Assembly: GCA_036362985.1 (NCBI GenBank) | Contig: JAYGXS010000004.1 | Location: 29,001,050 to 29,065,049 of the forward strand | Origin: Ligula intestinalis | Lineage: Eukaryota > Platyhelminthes > Cestoda > Diphyllobothriidea > Diphyllobothriidae | Direction: 5' to 3' | DNA: 64,000 bases | Part shown: positions 23,301 to 35,300 of the stretch, piece after piece | Numbering within the stretch: position 1 is the stretch's first letter | Layout of the letters: each line of letters starts with the position of its first letter | Translations under genes and position numbers: made by a program | The notes under the pieces: model-generated | What the model saw: the letters and a program-made list of their open reading frames with translations, nothing else | Databases searched by the model: none | Told to the model about the DNA's origin: nothing

Positions 23301-26300
23301 AAAACATTTGGTTATTTACAACAACCAAGTAATCCAGCGTCCATTCAGGCGCGGCTTTCGAATTTGAGCCACCCATTTTTTGCTCTCCATTCACGCGGGA
23401 ATTTATTATCCTATACCATCCCCTGCTTGGTTTGTCTGCACTTGTGATCATGAGGTCATTTCTACAGTACACTGCTACCTTTTGAAATGCACGAAAACAA
23501 GTTATCTTACCTACAACACATCAACATTCCAACATTTGTCAAATGAGGCCAATCTGTCGCATTTGAAATTCAATGCCTTCGACAATTCTCCGCACCACAC
23601 GGAAAAGAACACACAGATCCGGTTGGCAACAAAGAAAAAAACGTAAGCCTCTACAAGAATTGTCACTTCCAGGTTTCATGTCGACAAATTGCAGATCCCT
23701 GTTTAACAAAAGTGTCGAATTATCGGAACTCCTGTTGAAAAGAGAACATAAGAACTCTGCAGTCATCTGTCTGCAAGAAACTTGGCTCAACAGCGACATC
23801 GAGTCGGAACTCATCACCCCACAATATTTTTACGCCTATCGTTAGGACAGAAAATCCTTAACCAGCGGCAGAGATGGTGGAGTGGCTGTCTTTGTAAACC
23901 AGCAATGGTGCACAAATTGTAAGCCCTTATTCTCTTATTCAGACGACTTAATAGACGCCATTGCTGTAGTATGCAAGCCCAGATTTTTAAGCAATTCTAA
24001 AGGCATCATTTTTGTCAGTATTTACATTCCTCCCTCTACATGCCAACGTGCTTTAGGCACCTTTTTCGATTTTCTGTCCCAAAAACTTGCTGCACTGTCT
24101 TGCGAGCATGTCATAATTTTAAGCGGTGATTTCAACCGTGTAAATCTTCGTCCCCTTACACTGTCAGGTTTAGACGATTTAGTTTCCTTCAACACTCGTG
24201 CCGACGCCCCTCTGGATCACATATTGACCAACCATCCCAAACATTTTGTCATCAAAAATAGAGCACCGTTGGCAGGCTAAGATCATTCTGTGTTATTGGG
24301 CTTGCCAACCATCTATTGTAGCTCTAACAAAGGCTGTTAGTAATTCCCGAGAGGAAACTAAGGGTTTGAGACACCTCCCCGCATAATATTTCTTTGCTCC
24401 AGACCGTCATATCTGGCAATATTTCTATCCTTCTAGAGTACTCAGATGTCGAATCATGCTATAGACATCTCACTACTTTTTAAACAACATTTTTAACGTC
24501 TGCTGTCCTCTTGACACTCTCATGGTTAGACCTGACAGAATATCTTCTCCCCACCTAAAATCTTTGAGACGTCAAAAGGAATTGTTCTATAAACTAGGTC
24601 TGCGAGATAGACTAAAGGATCTGAACGTCCAGATACAGCGTGAGATTTCCAGGCTGAATGACCTTTTTGTGAGTCAGTTTTTTACTTCTTCTACATCTTC
24701 CGCTCCTCTCACTTCCTCCGAAATATGGAAGAGTCTCAAACGCCTCATTGGTCAATGCAATACACTGGCACATGTTGATGCTGACCTAGACAGCTTAAAC
24801 TCAAACTTCATTCACACTCCCACCGACTCCTATCTCCCGAAAAATGATATTTCCTTACCACCAAGTGATTTTTCTCGAGCAAACAGAAAGTTAACTTTCA
24901 TGTACACAAATGCACAGAGTATGCTATCAAAGCTAGACGAGCTGAAGATTCATGCCTTTGAATTATCACCAGATATAGTTTCAATAACGGAAACTTGGCT
25001 GTCTGAACAGGTAGCCGACGGCGAGGTATCCATGCTTGGCTATGAACTGTTCAGAAAAGACAGAGAAGGTCGTCAAGGCGGTGGCGTAGCAACATACGTG
25101 AAAAATGAACTCACAGTTTTAGACAAAACGGATAAACTGGCGTGTACTTCCGAGGCCATCTGGCTGTCCAAAAAAGTACCAGGTGCACCCCAACCTCGAT
25201 GTACTGACACTCTACCGACCACCGAGAAGAGAGCCCGTATTGGATGCCTCCTTGTTGGAGGAGCTGGAAAAAATTACTGCACGATCGGACATCCTAATTG
25301 TGGGGGACTTTAACGCGCCTCACATCGACTGGGGTGCGGCCTGCGCACATAGCTCCGATCTAACCTTCGACAGCTGCCTTCTGAGCATGACTCTTAAGTT
25401 ATTTCTCACGCAACACGTCACTTTTCCGACAAGGATGCGCAATGGCCAACAGTCTAACTGTCTGGACCTCGTTCTCACGAAATCTCAGGACAGCATCGAC
25501 GAAGTGTCATGTCTCCCACCATTAGGTAAAAGCGACCATGTTGTACTGCTATGGGAGTACTCGTTATTCTCAATACCGGAGAGACCCTCAACAGCCAGAA
25601 GAAATATTTGGCGAGGCGATTTCAATCGAATGAAGACCGAACTCACGCGCGCCGAGTGGGAACCTCTATTTTCTGGAAACATAACTGTGGACTGGGAAGC
25701 GTTCCGGAATACACTGCACAGACTCATCGACAACCACTGTTCAATTTCGCGAAAAAAGGTGAACACTAGACCGCGATGGCTTACGCAGGCCTTAAAAATA
25801 GAAGTGAACAAAAAGCGGAAGCTGTGGAAAAAAATGCTAGCAGACAGGACTCCTGCATATCTCAGTGCCTACAAAACTCAGAGAAACCGGGTCAAGGGTC
25901 TTATTCTCAAAACAAGACGGGCTTTCGAAACAGACTTGCTAAACCGGGCCACAGTGAACCCCAAACTGTTTTACAGTTAACTCAGGCAGTGTACCAAAAA
26001 CAAGGACCCGATAACCCTGCTGAGGACCGCTGAGGGAAGAGACTTGATAGATGATGAAGCAAAGGCGGATCATCTTTCGAAATTTTTCCGATCAGTCTTC
26101 ACAAAGGAAACGGCATACGATCACCCCACCGACGACACCGAAGCGGATACAATAGTTGAGACTGTCCAATTCCCCGAGGCTGTTGTTCTTAAGGAACTCT
26201 TAAGCTTAAAAGAATCTAAGTCACCAGGTCCCGACAACGTACCAGCCAAGATTTTGAAGGAGCTCGCCAATGAGTTGGCCAAACCACTCTCTATGCTCTT

Positions 26301-29300
26301 CCAAATCTCCTTCGAGACCGGATGCCAACCAGTAGATTGGAAACCCGCTAGGATTACGCCGCTCTACAAGGAGGAAGCCGGGTCTCAGCGAATAACTACC
26401 GACCGGTCAGCCTTACTGCAATCTGTTGCAAATTATCCTGGAACAAAACCATCTGCTATCGGAGGCTCAGCATGGTTTTCGTAGAGGTAGGTCCTGCGTA
26501 ACAAACTTGCTCTACTGTTTAGAACGGTGGACTAAGGCAGTCGATAGTGGAAACTCAGTGCATGCTGTCTATATTGACTTCAAAAAGGCTTTCGATAGCG
26601 TGCCGCACCACCGCCTCCTTTATAAAGTCAGCCGCATAGGAGTAAGAGGTAGGCTCCTTACGTGGATAAAAAGCTTCCTAATCGGTCGCTCGCAAACTGT
26701 CCACATCAGCGACAAACAGTCAGCCAAGGTTGAGGTTGAGAGTGGTGTTCCCCAAGGCTCCGTTCTCGGCCCTATTTTGTTNNNNNNNNNNNNNNNNNNN
26801 NNNNNNNNNNNNNNNNNNNNNNNNNNNNNNNNNNNNNNNNNNNNNNNNNNNNNNNNNNNNNNNNNNNNNNNNNNNNNNNNNNNNNNNNNNNNNNNNNNNN
26901 NNNNNNNNNNNNNNNNNNNNNNNNNNNNNNNNNNNNNNNNNNNNNNNNNNNNNNNNNNNNNNNNNNNNNNNNNNNNNNNNNNNNNNNNNNNNNNNNNNNN
27001 NNNNNNNNNNNNNNNNNNNNNNNNNNNNNNNNNNNNNNNNNNNNNNNNNNNNNNNNNNNNNNNNNNNNNNNNNNNNNNNNNNNNNNNNNNNNNNNNNNNN
27101 NNNNNNNNNNNNNNNNNNNNNNNNNNNNNNNNNNNNNNNNNNNNNNNNNNNNNNNNNNNNNNNNNNNNNNNNNNNNNNNNNACTACTTTTTAAACAACAT
27201 TTTTAACGTCTGCTGTCCTCTTGACACTCTCATGGTTAGACCTGACAGAATATCTTCTCCCCACCTAAAATCTTTGAGACGTCAAAAGGAATTGTTCTAT
27301 AAACTAGGTCTGCGAGATAGACTAAAGGATCTGAACGTCCAGATACAGCGTGAGATTTCCAGGCTGAATGACCTTTTTGTGAGTCAGTTTTTTACTTCTT
27401 CTACATCTTCCGCTCCTCTCACTTCCTCCGAAATATGGAAGAGTCTCAAACGCCTCATTGGTCAATGCAATACACTGGCACATGTTGATGCTGACCTAGA
27501 CAGCTTAAACTCAAACTTCATTCACACTCCCACCGACTCCTATCTCCCGAAAAATGATATTTCCTTACCACCAAGTGATTTTTCTCGAGCAAACAGAAAG
27601 TTAACTTTCATGTACACAAATGCACAGAGTATGCTATCAAAGCTAGACGAGCTGAAGATTCATGCCTTTGAATTATCACCAGATATAGTTTCAATAACGG
27701 AAACTTGGCTGTCTGAACAGGTAGCCGACGGCGAGGTATCCATGCTTGGCTATGAACTGTTCAGAAAAGACAGAGAAGGTCGTCAAGGCGGTGGCGTAGC
27801 AACATACGTGAAAAATGAACTCACAGTTTTAGACAAAACGGATAAACTGGCGTGTACTTCCGAGGCCATCTGGCTGTCCAAAAAAGTACCAGGTGCACCC
27901 CAACCTCGATGTACTGACACTCTACCGACCACCGAGAAGAGAGCCCGTATTGGATGCCTCCTTGTTGGAGGAGCTGGAAAAAATTACTGCACGATCGGAC
28001 ATCCTAATTGTGGGGGACTTTAACGCGCCTCACATCGACTGGGGTGCGGCCTGCGCACATAGCTCCGATCTAACCTTCGACAGCTGCCTTCTGAGCATGA
28101 CTCTTAAGTTATTTCTCACGCAACACGTCACTTTTCCGACAAGGATGCGCAATGGCCAACAGTCTAACTGTCTGGACCTCGTTCTCACGAAATCTCAGGA
28201 CAGCATCGACGAAGTGTCATGTCTCCCACCATTAGGTAAAAGCGACCATGTTGTACTGCTATGGGAGTACTCGTTATTCTCAATACCGGAGAGACCCTCA
28301 ACAGCCAGAAGAAATATTTGGCGAGGCGATTTCAATCGAATGAAGACCGAACTCACGCGCGCCGAGTGGGAACCTCTATTTTCTGGAAACATAACTGTGG
28401 ACTGGGAAGCGTTCCGGAATACACTGCACAGACTCATCGACAACCACTGTTCAATTTCGCGAAAAAAGGTGAACACTAGACCGCGATGGCTTACGCAGGC
28501 CTTAAAAATAGAAGTGAACAAAAAGCGGAAGCTGTGGAAAAAAATGCTAGCAGACAGGACTCCTGCATATCTCAGTGCCTACAAAACTCAGAGAAACCGG
28601 GTCAAGGGTCTTATTCTCAAAACAAGACGGGCTTTCGAAACAGACTTGCTAAACCGGGCCACAGTGAACCCCAAACTGTTTTACAGTTAACTCAGGCAGT
28701 GTACCAAAAACAAGGACCCGATAACCCTGCTGAGGACCGCTGAGGGAAGAGACTTGATAGATGATGAAGCAAAGGCGGATCATCTTTCGAAATTTTTCCG
28801 ATCAGTCTTCACAAAGGAAACGGCATACGATCACCCCACCGACGACACCGAAGCGGATACAATAGTTGAGACTGTCCAATTCCCCGAGGCTGTTGTTCTT
28901 AAGGAACTCTTAAGCTTAAAAGAATCTAAGTCACCAGGTCCCGACAACGTACCAGCCAAGATTTTGAAGGAGCTCGCCAATGAGTTGGCCAAACCACTCT
29001 CTATGCTCTTCCAAATCTCCTTCGAGACCGGATGCCAACCAGTAGATTGGAAACCCGCTAGGATTACGCCGCTCTACAAGGAGGAAGCCGGGTCTCAGCG
29101 AATAACTACCGACCGGTCAGCCTTACTGCAATCTGTTGCAAATTATCCTGGAACAAAACCATCTGCTATCGGAGGCTCAGCATGGTTTTCGTAGAGGTAG
29201 GTCCTGCGTAACAAACTTGCTCTACTGTTTAGAACGGTGGACTAAGGCAGTCGATAGTGGAAACTCAGTGCATGCTGTCTATATTGACTTCAAAAAGACT

Positions 29301-32300
29301 TTCGATAGCGTGCCGCACCACCGCCTCCTTTATAAACTCAGCCGCATAGGAATAAGGGGTAGGCTCGTTACGTGGATAAAAAGCTTTCTAATCGGTCGCT
29401 CGCAAACTGCCCACATCAGCGACAAACAGTCAGCCAAGGTTGAGGTTGAGAGTGGTGTTCCCCAAGGCTCCGTTCTCGGCCCTATTTTGTTTGTTATCTA
29501 CACCAACGACTGTGTCCGCGAACTGGATTGCGGTATCGCCATGTTTGCCGATGATATAAAACTTTGGAGCGTAATTCGAAGTGCGGCTGACGAAGTGCAC
29601 TTACAGGAAAATTTAAATAGACTTCAAAAATGGCCGGCGGACTGGCTCTTACTGTTCAATGAGAGCAAGTGCACCACCATTCGAGCCGGCAAATCCGGTT
29701 CTCAAACGGCACGGCTTACCGACTGAATGACATACCATTGAAGGAAGTGAAAGCCCAGAAAGACTTGGGAGTCTGGATCACGCCCTCGCTTAAACCCTCC
29801 CTGCATTGCACAAAGGTAGCCAAGTCCGCAATGTCGATCCTATACCTCATCAGACGAACTTTTTCTACCTTCAATGAAGAGTGCTTCACAAAAGTCTTCG
29901 GAAACTTCGTACGACCGCACCTAGAATCCGCTATCCAAGCTTGGGGACCCTGGGCCAAGAAAGACATCAACATCCTGGAAAAGGTACAACGGCGCGCAAC
30001 CAAACTTATTATGGGGCAGGGCTCGCAGCCTTATGAAACACGGCTGTCGAATCTCAACCTCTTCTCATTGCGCTACAGGCAGCTTCGGGGGGACCTAATA
30101 CTAGCATTCCGCGCATTTTTGTCTTCAAGACTGCTGTTTTATATCAGGGGATTTGTTCGAATTAGCAACGACAACGAATCTGAGGGGTCATCCTCTCAAA
30201 TTAAAGGTGGCAGGGGCCAGGCTGGAGGCTGGGAAACACTTCTTCTCAAAAAAGGTGGTCGGAGCGTGGAATGAGCTTCCTCAGGACGTCGTTATGTCGG
30301 AATCGCTAGAGGGTTTTAAGCGAAAACTGGATCGATATAGCAGTGCACGATGGACCGTAACTGACAGTTTGCAATAATAATACTACTTCTAATTTTTCAG
30401 TAGTATTAGTTTTTACATCCATTCACGTTTGCTATTTATAACGCCCTCATACGCATAGCCTCATGCGAAGGTCTCCGCGGTCTACCCTACTTGGCAATCT
30501 GCGTACCGTGATTACCCGCTAGCGATCTTATCAGCCAGACCCGACGTCCTAAACATTCACCCTTGGTTTGACCCAAAGCGGACTGTCGACGATCTGGACG
30601 GATGCTTCTGTTTTTTCCCGTTCCGTTGGCGGACTCTGCAATCAGCAAGGTTGAATCATGACGCGGCTTCGACACGGTGATGATCCTGGGAACCTTTGTA
30701 ATGCCCCTTCCAGTCGGAACCCCCTTTTTTCTCCTAAATCCCACGCAATACCCCCACAAGAGCGACAGTTTTTCTCCTAAAAATCCCTGAGGAGTTTTTT
30801 CACTGTCGTTTCCTATTTTCATCCTATGACACAGGACAACTGGCCTTGCCAACAGTCTGAGAAACAAATTTTCTGCTACCACCGCACATATGTACAAATA
30901 GGGCACTCAAAGGAATTTTTCCTACATATCCCTCAATATACTGATACCGATACTGAACTAGTGACTGCAAAGTCTTCCCAATACTATTCACCGAAGCTTC
31001 CGTCATATGTCTTGCCGTACATCGGTATAGCAGCACTCTGTACTCCCATTCCAAGCATGCTTCCTCCCGTGTGAGGAAACGGAAATTCAGAAATTGAAGG
31101 CCGACCTGTCTCCATAACAGATGTGGATATCGTGTAAACATTTAGACTTTAAGTATTCTATGACCTTTTACCTCACCCTATCCCTTGCTCTCCGTGAATG
31201 GAGCCATTATTTGCTGAACATTTTTTGAGATTTACCTTCACAATAAAGCATTCTACTCTCTCGCTGTCTCTCAACGGAAACATTTCAGCTATCAATGAAC
31301 GATTTTCCATGGTGAAAAAAAAATTTCAGCAGTTGTCCAACTCAAAAACCCAGTCGCTAAATCTGTCTAACTGTCTCTGTGCGTCACTGTACGTTGACAT
31401 GTAGTACGCTTGCGCCTGCGGCCCTTGACTTAGGGCGAACTGCCAGTCTATGTCGATAAAAATGAGCATATTTTCGGAAGACTTCTGGACTTCTGAATTC
31501 TCTGATGGGAATTTTCGCAGCTCTAAAGACAAATGTCTTAGGCTTCTCCTTCTAAAGATGAGCCCATTTAATCCTGACTAAGTGCGCAAACAATAGTAAA
31601 AACAGACGTAAGTTGTGTAACACTGGAGCGAATGTCGAAAGGTTAAGTATTAGGAGAAGACTTGATTTCTGGGACAATACTTTTATTCGCCTGACGTTTC
31701 GAGATCCGTCGCGGATTCGTCATCAGAAACATAGTTAACTTTCGCAGCCTGCAACAACTTCCTACGTTATCTACCGGATGTTTCTCCTGAAATGCTCGTT
31801 TACAGTCATCCGTCTTTCCTCGACGAATATTCCATCTTCTAGATGTTCTTCCGTCAACTTGCAGCTAGAGGGAAACAGACTATCTGGACAATTGAATTAG
31901 TCTTCATTGCTACCAACCCAGCGCCAAACATGCGCTACGAGTACTCAAGGTGCATGAATTACAGCGCCATCGGGCATTTTATACAGGTTTCCAGCGGCTG
32001 TAGCTGTTCGTGGAAATATGCTGGTTTCGTTACAAAAAATCTGTGCCTGGAGGCTCGGGATGATTCTTTCAGGCAATCCTGAGCGCTGCAAAGGGCCGTA
32101 TACCCTTTATTAGAGTTACATTCGCTGAATAATAAAATATAAAATTTAACGCCTACTTATATGTATTAAGTAAACACTAAGCATACCGCCATATTTTCAC
32201 CAGGCAGTCACATCCACCTGAGACGAGTCGCTTGACGAGACTATTGACAGTCTGATTAAGGGAGGGATTGAGCATGAAATTTGCGTTGATCGCGGGCGCC

Positions 32301-35300
32301 CAGGACACAGCGTTTACCCCAACCTACTCAAAATAAAAGAACTGCTGTAAATATTTCAATATTCAAAAGCACGATTAAACGAGTGCGAAAAGAGAAGACG
32401 GAACAGCAAGTTCGGTAGCTTCACATTTTTGCGCCTTATACGGATGCTGAGTGGCTAATCATGCATGGAAGTAGGGTACTTATGTAAGTTGGGAGACTGA
32501 ATGAAAACTCACTGAGTGGGCGTCAGGAATCTTCTTGGCCTCCCAGTTGCCCGTTGTAGTACATGTTAAGATGGCGATTGAACCATCAGAACTTCCCGTC
32601 GCCAGAACCAGGCCGTATTCGTGAGGCGCCCAGCATACACTGTTAACTAAAGAGACGAAACCGGTTTTAAGGGATACCAAAATGCATTTAGGGCAGTCAC
32701 CTTTTCCAAAGAGCTGGTTAAGTGGTAAATATAAATTGCGATAGGGATTCAATGTGGTTCAGGCTAATGGCGCAGGCCACGGGCAGGATAAGGTCAACAC
32801 CACCACCACCACCACCATAAAGTTGAAGTCACTTTACGCCTAGAATGAATCAGGATAGCACCGGTGTAGAGGAAGAAGAGACCGATAACTAGCAACTGCG
32901 GATTAGAGAATACGTATCACCCTTTCTTAATATCTTAATTCCCCCTACGTATTAGGTAGCAGCCATTACCCGATCCAGTTGGTCACAGTCTCGGACGAAT
33001 CAAGCACAGTAAGTCAATTATAGGCGGTCGCTTATCGGCTAGTCGACTTGCGCAAGCAGGTCTTCAAGAGCTAATGATATAAACTATAGTTTATGCACGC
33101 CATAGCCTTGCCAGGTAACATACACTCAGTGGCCACTCTCACGAAACATTTTAAATGCGTTTTAAATTGGGAAGGATTGCTTAAAACGGGTTGCAATATT
33201 TATTATCTAAGAGCACGATCCCACGATATTTCAGATACGCCTGGATACCGTATTTTTAGTACACATCTTTTTGGCCAACCACAAAAAAAAAACCATACCC
33301 ATCGCAAAAATGACTATAAATGTAGTCTGCATTTTTTCGGCAAGAATAGTTTATGTTGGCCCAAAAGGGACATGGGAACAGGAACCATCCGCGATACAAG
33401 TGTTTCGGCGTCAGAGTCCAGATAAAATGGGGTTGGGTTTATGGTAGTGTTAACTTAGGGTCCAAGTTTCGGTATAGGTTTATGTTAGGGATAGGACAGG
33501 GTAATATTTACTAGAAGGAGTACCTCGTGGGGGCACATGGGGGTGCGCGAAGCGCGCCCCTTAGTCTAACGGGAAGCTAATTTTAAGGGAGAGGGCGGGC
33601 GGGGCATGTCAGGGAAGAAACTAGATCACAATAATCCTGCAAAATAAGAAAAGTAACGAGGGTAAGTTCGGGAGCGTATTCAAACCTCGGGCGAGGACAC
33701 TGAAGTATGTTTTAATACCATCGCTAACCCCCTACCGGACCAATGGCGAAGTCATGGAGGTCGATTTTTTAGTAGTACCACTAACCCCAACTACAGGGTG
33801 CCCCACGAAAAAACCCTAAATTTATGATGATGTTTATACTGTTTTAAAAATAAAAATTATTGATTACAATTATAACTAACAACTTTATTGTGTAATTAAC
33901 AAACTGTTACCTAATAACAAGTTACAGATACCGCTCAAAATGCTGTCCATTAACTGCAGAACAGCGACGTAAGCGATCCATCCAGCTCTGAGCTGCTCGA
34001 CGAATGACATCAAGAGGGATGTTGTTCCATGTGTCCATCAACACCTGGTTGATTGACTCAATATCAGTGATTCCTATTCTTCGTCTCTGAACCTCCTGTA
34101 AGAGTACACTCCAAATGCAAAAGTCCATTACATTCAGGTCAGGGCTCTTGGATGGCCATTGCTGGGGTGTGATGAAATCTGGAGTGTTAACTCGGAGCCA
34201 GGCGACAGTGTCATTGGCAGTGTGTGGCTTTGCACCATCTTGCTGCCACGTCCAGATTTCTCCCTGCATTACTTGATCAATATCTGTAAACATTTGCGGG
34301 CACATCTCCTCTCTGTAAACAACTTGATTTACAGTTTTTTTCGTTTTCCGACTCGGTGCAACACCTTCCTGCCCAGCAGCATCTCCTTCAATAAAATAGA
34401 GGTCTGTTTTGCCTTGCCAGGAAACAGCACCATAGCACATGATAGATTTTTGCTGCTTGTCTATTTCCACCAGCAAATCTTCATCAGGAATATCAGTTTT
34501 GACTTCCACTGCACGATATATGCGTTCATTTTGCCTATTTAGTAGTGCAGACAAGCAGAATGATGATTCATCTGAGAACCACACTTGTTTCCATTTTTCT
34601 CCTTCACCGAAGCGCTGAGGCATGGCATCACACTTTGTCTTTCGAGCTTGCTGGTGTGTTTCAGTTAAAACATGGCATTGAATACGTCGAAAACATTTTA
34701 AATTGGATTTTGCAATTGTTCTGTGCACATACCCTTTTGACAATCCCAGTTCTTTACAAATTTCACGTTGACTTGAATGTCTTCTGTGATGATCTGGTGG
34801 AGTTACGGCAAGTTCCAAGACTGCTCGCCTTGTTGGGGAATCGTGCCTGCAAGAAGTGCCACTACCAGGCTTACGCACCTTTGCTACAGGTGATCCACCT
34901 TGTTTGAATGCAGCCGCGACACCTCTAAACTGGTCAGTTGTAATGGCACCAAAAACTTTAGGCAAAATGTTCCGACATTTCTGCAACTCCCATGTTGGAT
35001 GTTCTTTCCGGAATAGGACGATGACCTCGCGCTGGGAATTGCTTAGCTGTGGCATGGGTCTACACGTCTTTCCAGAATATTCCTGGCATATGGTGCGCAG
35101 GTGGGCATTTTAGAACCTCCTCTGCGACCGCCACCCACGTTATGTGGGTGCTCCTCACCACTGAGCGGAACATGGCGTGGGCAACATGAATGCGGGTGCG
35201 AACCAACGGGGGCGGTTTCACTTCGAATGTGGCCCAGGTGTTCTGTTTTCTCCACCATCGATCGTGACGGCATGGGCGGTCCGGCCGCCGTAACAATCAC

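Larger units (their letters stand above)
17366..32186 (-). other. SEC13 intron 5, 14.8 kb, filled with repeats
   Basis: The intron runs between the donor after exon 5 and the acceptor of exon 6. It contains SINEs, tandem repeats, LINE segments on the plus strand, a 400-N gap and a hammerhead-like motif. Its true length is uncertain because of the gap and the duplicated block at 24472-29491. Confidence 0.85.

Noticed and set aside
30487..30906. A 139-codon minus-strand frame downstream of LINE B.
   Set aside because: No family motif, no splice or neighbour support, and composition no different from other chance frames.
34159..35113. Plus-strand frames opposite the transposase.
   Set aside because: They are antisense shadows of the intact transposase ORF and show no domain.
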